64,000 bases of DNA from Acestrorhynchus altus (Eukaryota; Chordata; Actinopteri; Characiformes; Acestrorhynchidae), in contig CM067506.1 of the NCBI GenBank assembly GCA_034509495.1, positions 24,131,069-24,195,068 on the forward strand, given 5' to 3'. Both the position numbers and the translations under genes were made by a program. Positions 58,225 to 64,000 of the stretch are shown in pieces (within the stretch, counting starts at the first letter, position 1; the number at the start of each line of letters is the position of its first letter). The notes beneath the pieces are model-generated. The model made no database searches, had not been told where the DNA came from, and worked only from the letters and a program-made list of their open reading frames with translations.

Positions 58225-58886
58225 GGCAATTTCACACCTGAAAATCCAGACCAAGGTCCACATTTTTGTTATATTGTAGTTGGTAAAAAGAAGATACTTT
58301 TGGTCCGGTTAGGTCTTGCTTTCTCACTGCAGATTAGTGAGTGCACAACAGAACTTTGTAATGTCCTGTCACATCACCTATGTGGGCTGCTTTTCCCATT
58401 ACTAGACATTGATTGGTTTGTAGAGGGGTTCATGTGTGTTCACAGAGCATCGAGTTCCAATTTCTGCCTCCATGACTCCATGACTCGTGTGCGAGCGCAT
58501 GTGTGCTCCACAGCAGAGGTTGGACTCCCCTCGAAATCCTTCAGTTTCTGTTCATCCAAATCCAGCATAATCAGTTGTCCACACAGTGCTGCATGATACA
58601 TGTGCAGATGAAGAACAATGAAGGTTCTTTTTCCTCTTCTTCTGTGTAATAGGTGATGATAGCCTGCCGCAAATTCCTGTAATTGGTCAGAAAGTGCGAA
58701 TCACCCCAAAAAATGTTTTCACATTGGAACCCAACTGGACCATGGTTCAGTTGATCTGCACCTAGACCCTGTCTTTAGGTCGAACTAGATTCTGGTCCTT
58801 TGAGCCTTGGTCTGTGGAACCGACTGTTTTGGTACAGAACTAACTAAAAGGTCAGAAAGTCCAGACCAGTTTTGTTTGAAAGCAGA
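58225..58886 (+). mobile_element. MITE-like dispersed repeat, family B, copy 2
   Basis: It starts GCAATTTCACACCTGAAA and ends TTTGTTTGAAAGCAGAC. The whole matches the reverse complement of 19212-19857, including ACATTGATTGGTTTGTAGAG and AAAGGTCAGAAAGTCCAGAC. Non-coding. Confidence 0.6.
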
Positions 58887-59984
58887 CTTACTAAACAATA
58901 CATTCTTATAAAATAATTAAATAACAAAGCTTATTTGTTCTGTCTTTAGATGTGATCCATTTAGCTATAATCCTCAATATGAACACAATAATACAGTTAA
59001 TATATATCATATTTATACATTTTTACAGTAATGTGTAGATTCTCTCTTAGCACAAGTTAAAGACAGTTATTAAATGATAGAGTGGGCATCACATGGAACA
59101 CTCTCTCTAGCATTTAAGATGATCCGAAGAGAGAACAACTTCTGGGGTCAATGGACCGTCGGATAACAGAAGTGCATTGGAATACATGTATTCTCCATAT
59201 GAATGCATATCCAGAACCACAATGCCTGTATGTGATGATTTAGAATGTATAAACGTGCTGTCCCATCCTTATGAGCTGGTATAAGTTTTGAATGTTTTAA
59301 AAAGGTTCTTCACACTCACATGCCATTAGGTTTCTAATTTGCTAAGTTGCTTTAATGTAGAGTTCTGCATTCACATGGGACATCAGGGCTGGTGGTTAAC
59401 CAGTCCAGTGAGTGAGGCAGCAGCACTACATGAACATAAATCCCACAAATTAATACACAGTCTATATAAAATGACAATAATTGTGCAATAATTAGCATGG
59501 GTAATTAACATCATGGAAACAGCTAAATGATTAATAATAAAGGAATACACATAATATATAATCTCACTAATATTTGTAAAGTAACTAATCACATGAACTA
59601 TGCAAACAGTCCCTGTCTTTCCTCATTATCTTGTTTATCGTGTTGCAATCTTTAATAAAACTCTGCATCATTTGCTATGATGAAGTCCATTTTATTGTTT
59701 GAGTTTAAATTCTGGATTACTCAATCAGTCACCAAAGCAAGAATCTAAGAGCATTACTCAGTTTACCAGTATAATGGACAGTTACTGTTCTGCAGATTAT
59801 TTTTTATAAAGCTGACACAGACTGGGTTGGTGTGAGTCTCAGACAACATCATTAAAGCTGATCATCTATTTCTAAGCTTGATGAGACAAGAAATATTTGG
59901 AGGTAAAGTGATATTTTCCACAGGAATCACAGAGCAGAGCTTATCTGTCTACAATCTCTGTGGCTACAAAAAACCACATGTTGC

Positions 59985-60577
59985 CTACTCTCACTTACTG
60001 TCATTCAGTCAGTCACTCATTAATCCTTCCCTACTAGAATCAGTAGGTCACTCCCTCTCTCACTCATTCACTCACTCATTCTTTTACTTACTAACATACT
60101 CCCTACCACCCTCCCTAATATAACTCCTCTCTTAATCACTTATACATTTAATCACCTACTCATTCACTCACTCACTCACTTACTAATTACTTCACTCACT
60201 CACTCCTTAACTCACTTCTACAATTACTCGCTCATTTCCTCACTCAATTATTTGTTCACTCCCTCACTCATTTTCTCAATCAATCACATCCTCACTCATA
60301 CACTCGTCCTTACTTACATCCTCACTCGCCAACATTCTCATTCCTTCCTACACGCATTCAATTCCTCACTCACTCATGTCCTCACTCACTCACTTATGTC
60401 CTTACCAAATCAAACAGATCCTCACTCATTCATTTCCTCACTCACTAATCTCTTCACTCACTTTTTTCCTCACTTAGTCGTTTCTCCACTTACTCATTTC
60501 CTCATTCACTCATTTTACACTCTCTCACTCACTCACTCACTCACTCACTCACTCACTCACTCACTCACTCACTCGTT
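59985..60577. repeat. Degenerate (TCAC)n / CTCACTCATT repeat
   Basis: About 590 bp of imperfect ACTCACTCATTCACTCAC-type tetranucleotide-derived repeats, ending in a near-perfect (TCAC)n run at about 60522-60573. Frames rich in Ser, His, Thr and Leu are artefacts. Confidence 0.93.
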
Positions 60578-63204
60578 TCCTCCTTGATTCTGCTGTCTCA
60601 GAGCAAAGCAATCTCCCATCTCGTGATCCAAAAAAAGAATTCTACCACAGAAAAGGATTTCTCATAAATCAACTGAGATTTCCAATGCCAGCATCAATCT
60701 CTAGATGAGATGCATTTTTCCTCCTGACAAAAGTCCCAGAATAAATTGTTTCTTTTTTGATGAGCACTACACCAGTGCACCTACATGCTGCTGAGAACAA
60801 GTTATTTTGGCAGCTGAGTCTGTCACAGCCACATTCAGGAATATTCACCTTGCTCCAATTTGCATGCCCTGTTTACTTTAATGAGCAAAGTAAGTAAAAA
60901 TACAGCTTAATATTCAATCTGTTGTTTATGGTCAAACAAAAACCTGTCAGAAATGAGCTTTTTGTATTTTTGAGGCACTCAAAGCCATTAAGCATCATGG
61001 ATAATTAACAGCATGGAGTTTATTTGCGAGCCATGTGAGGTGAAAGCATGGCATAAGCTATAAAGGGAAAATGAGAGTCCCTCACGGGACACACACAAGC
61101 GTGTAATGACAGGAACAGCAGGAGTAGGAGTAGACACACACACATATACACACTAATGGCTCCATGACAGAAACCACTACCAGGGTAAAAGCAGCCAAAC
61201 ACACTCACAGGCCTCCCTGCATTATTCAGAGAGTGTTAATAATTAAGCAGTGTACTCATTTCAAATCATGTATCTACAGTCAAACTTGCTGCTGTGTTTC
61301 TGCCAGCTCAATCTGAGGCCCCAAACCAAGAGATAAAGAGATTACGATGCTCCACAGCCTGCCGTCTTTAAACCACACTTTGTACATTGCGCCTTGCGCT
61401 CTGGCTCTCTGCAGGACTCAGCCAGAGACAGCATTACTGCATGCCTGCTGATTCTGTTTAGACTACAGTTAGGTTGCAGCATTTCTCGAGTTCTTTGACC
61501 AGAGTTAGAGCAGAAACTACCCGTTACAGTTATTCAGCGATTAAGCTCACACTTATTATAACAGACAAGCCCTCCTCTGAAAACATTTTCTTCTTTTCCT
61601 AAAAAAAAAGTGAACAACAAAAGTTTATTCCATACTGGACACTCACTGAGCTATTTATAATGGTCACATTGGCCATCAAATATGATGTCAATGATCTTTT
61701 GAGTAGTTTTGGGATGGAAAATTGGGATAAAATAAATGAATAAAATGTATAAATGTATAATGTAAAATTAATAATGTATAAAAGAAAAAGAAATGTTCTG
61801 AAGAAATGAAAGTCAGGAGTATGGTGAGAATAGTTCAAGCTGACAGAAAAGCTACAGTAGTTGTGTTGAGCAGAAAAGCACGGCACTTTAAACCTTAAAA
61901 AATCTTTCAAGTGGCAACAACAATGATTGATTATATCGGGTTCCTTTCCTCTCAGGCAAGAACAGAAAGATGACACTGCACTGGGCACAGGGTGATTAAA
62001 ACTGGACAGTTAGAGACTGAAGAAATGTAGCCTGGTCCATTTGTACTGAGCAATGCAGAGGGTAGGGTCAGCATTTGCTTGAATCCATTTACTCAACTTG
62101 CCCTGGGTCAAAGGCTGAAGCAAGTTTTGTTGCCGCTGTGCTGTGGCTTCCTCATTCACCAACAGTGGAGGGAAGCTGGTTATGAAATATAGAATAACAT
62201 GTCAAAATCAAGCACATGACACAAACCTCTTGGGGTGTATTTTAGTTTTATACACAAGATTTTTTTTAACCTATACAAGTCTCCTTGAATCTACTTGCAT
62301 TTTGATTGCTGGTGCCTGATTTGCTTCCACTACCACAGCTCCCCATAAAATGTAGCTGCTGATATAGCAAAACTTTGTAGTCAGACTAGACATCCTTGAC
62401 ACTGAACACACATATTCGTTCAATAGACAGTTGATTGTCAAGCCCTTCAATTCCCAGAGTGCATCTCTTAATCGTGTGAAGCAGGACATGCTCATCATCC
62501 CTGGAACACTATAATAATATGAATATTTTCACCCATTTATTTACCTGTTTGTTTGGTTTATTCATTGCAAAGTCTTGCCTCAGTTATCCAGCAATATATC
62601 AGCTCAACTCTTTTTGACCTCTTTTTCCCTACGCTGTCATTTTATCACTTTATCTTTTATCTTTGTGTTTGTACTAGTTTTAACTTGTTTCCATATCTGC
62701 CATTCCTGTTTGGCCTGTGTTCTAGGATCTAAAGTTTTGCTTATGTTCCACTCAAATCACCTTCTCTGTATTCGACAGTTTTTGGCCTCTGTCAGGGTGT
62801 GCTGAGCAGAGAATGCTGAAAAAAATGGCTACTTATTCCCAGGCAGAGACTAGAGACACATGGAGAAGATAAGGACAACACAGGTGGAAGACACTAATTA
62901 TAGGGTGGAGATAAGTAACAAAACACGACAGAGCCATGTGCTAGAAAAGCACAAGGCAAACCAAATCAGGACCAAACAAGGACAGATAAAGAACAGAATG
63001 GAAAGAAGACATTATAAGTGATATAGAAGTTATACAGTTTACCACAAATGTTTGATCTGATCTTTGACTTTGACTCTGATCTTTAAAATTACAGCTCTTC
63101 AGAAGATGACAGGATTATTTATGAGCTGCTAATAACACTAAGATCACATCTGTAACTTAGAGATTTTACAAATGGCCAGTTCACTCTGGCTAATCAGCAA
63201 GGTT

Positions 63205-63550
63205 CACAGGGCTAAGTATTGCCACTAATTACCCAAATCAATTTGATTCCAATTCACAAGATCTCCAAATTCGATTTGATTCAATTCAATATCAAATAAT
63301 TTAGACATATTTCATTACAGCGGAAACTTGTGCCACTGGACTAGATAAGATCATCAGTGCCATTCAAGCTGTTCATTACAAAATAAGTGAAACTGGCTTT
63401 ACTTGAGCTTCTCTCAAAATGATCTAAAAGTATATTTTATGTCAGTCTTTATATATTTTTACAGTAGACCATTCAATATTTTCTCAAGGTGTTTATTATG
63501 TTTCTAGGACTACTGTTTGGTGAAAAAGTGTTCTCAGCTTTATAGGAATT
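63205..63550. mobile_element. Second copy of the hAT-like repeat seen at 11651
   Basis: It has GGGCTAAGTATTGCCACTAA, CAAATCAATTTGATTCCAAT and AAGATCATCAGTGCCATTCA, parallel to GGGCTGGATATTGCCACTGA and AAGATCATCGGTGCCACTCA in the 11651 copy. Order and orientation agree. The right end and target duplication could not be fixed. Confidence 0.6.
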
Positions 63551-64000
63551 GAAAGATCAATTTCCAGGTAAGAAATTTGCCTAATTTAAAAGAAAAAAGG
63601 CCAAGAAGAGTCGAGTATAGTAGTGGAGATACCATGATACAGTGAAAGTGTCACAACACTGGTCTCATGAACACTGCAGTGTTCAGTGGCCTTCTCAGTT
63701 ACTTTGAGGTTGTTCTGATTAGTAAACGGTTCAATAATGTATTGTATCAAACCAATTGGTGCAGTTTGTAAACAGATACACCCCTAATATCACCACACAT
63801 CCAGATACTCCCAATCAGGAGTACGGAGCCTGACAGTTCTGTTCCATATAGCTAGATCAGATGCACAGTGCAGGAAATAAACAAACAGATGCAGGAACAC
63901 TACTAATCAGCATACATTAAGCACTAGAGCCATCGTTTCTCTTGCCGCTGGATTTAGTGGCTCAGGTTTTTTGAAGCCTGAATGATGTCATGGCTTTCTC

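Noticed and set aside
60252..60587. 111-codon Ser/His/Leu/Thr-rich plus-strand frame
   Set aside because: It translates the degenerate TCAC-type tetranucleotide repeat.

Overview
The window looks like chromosomal DNA from a ray-finned fish. It has intron-split vertebrate-type coding exons with GT/AG splice sites, very long (CA)n, (GA)n and (AT)n microsatellites, decayed Tc1/mariner-like transposons, hAT-type and other inverted-repeat MITEs, tRNA-like SINE remnants and the 3' end of a Rex1/L2-like LINE. No bacterial operon, CRISPR, rRNA or intact tRNA gene was seen.

Only one gene is recognised with confidence: slc24a3, the potassium-dependent sodium/calcium exchanger NCKX3, on the minus strand. 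Fifteen coding exons between 27254 and 6744 were joined by hand. They keep frame across every splice junction and encode 550 residues up to a stop codon. They include both alpha repeats, the acidic cytoplasmic loop and the C-terminus. The N-terminal 90 or so residues (signal-anchor region and the segment before the first exon seen) were not found and probably lie beyond position 64000. If so, everything from 27255 to 64000 is a single upstream intron of at least 36 kb.

Layout: 1-1080 holds a small unrecognised intronless reading frame (428-844, minus) with a CpG-richer promoter carrying ETS-like and ZNF143-like motifs. 1300-3000 holds a microsatellite, two Tc1-like relics in opposite orientation and a SINE-like piece. 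3000-6743 is AT-rich and probably contains the slc24a3 3' UTR. 6744-27254 holds the slc24a3 exons, with introns containing a well-preserved hAT MITE (11651-12341, 8-bp target duplication), other MITEs, a degenerate minisatellite, a CpG cluster and a duplicated compound microsatellite. 27255-45707 is intron-like DNA with SINE, LINE, Tc1 and MITE remnants and a few candidate regulatory stretches. 45708-54004 is the most striking object: an 8.3 kb minisatellite built from 12-, 13- and 14-bp versions of one unit. 54005-64000 is again intron-like, with a nested inverted-repeat MITE, long GT/CT/CA tracts, a CpG cluster, a TCAC-type repeat and more dispersed repeats.

The array is the main candidate for something unusual. 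Read in the sense direction of slc24a3, its unit has no stop codon in any frame, so all three frames run open for hundreds of codons and encode the same 14-residue periodic peptide. It has a domain structure (14-bp-unit blocks alternating with 12/13-bp-unit blocks), a marker phrase recurring about every 0.7-1.25 kb, dense CACCTG E-boxes in the 12/13-bp blocks, and a CAG|GT in the sense RNA at those same junctions. Coding or regulatory roles are hypotheses only.
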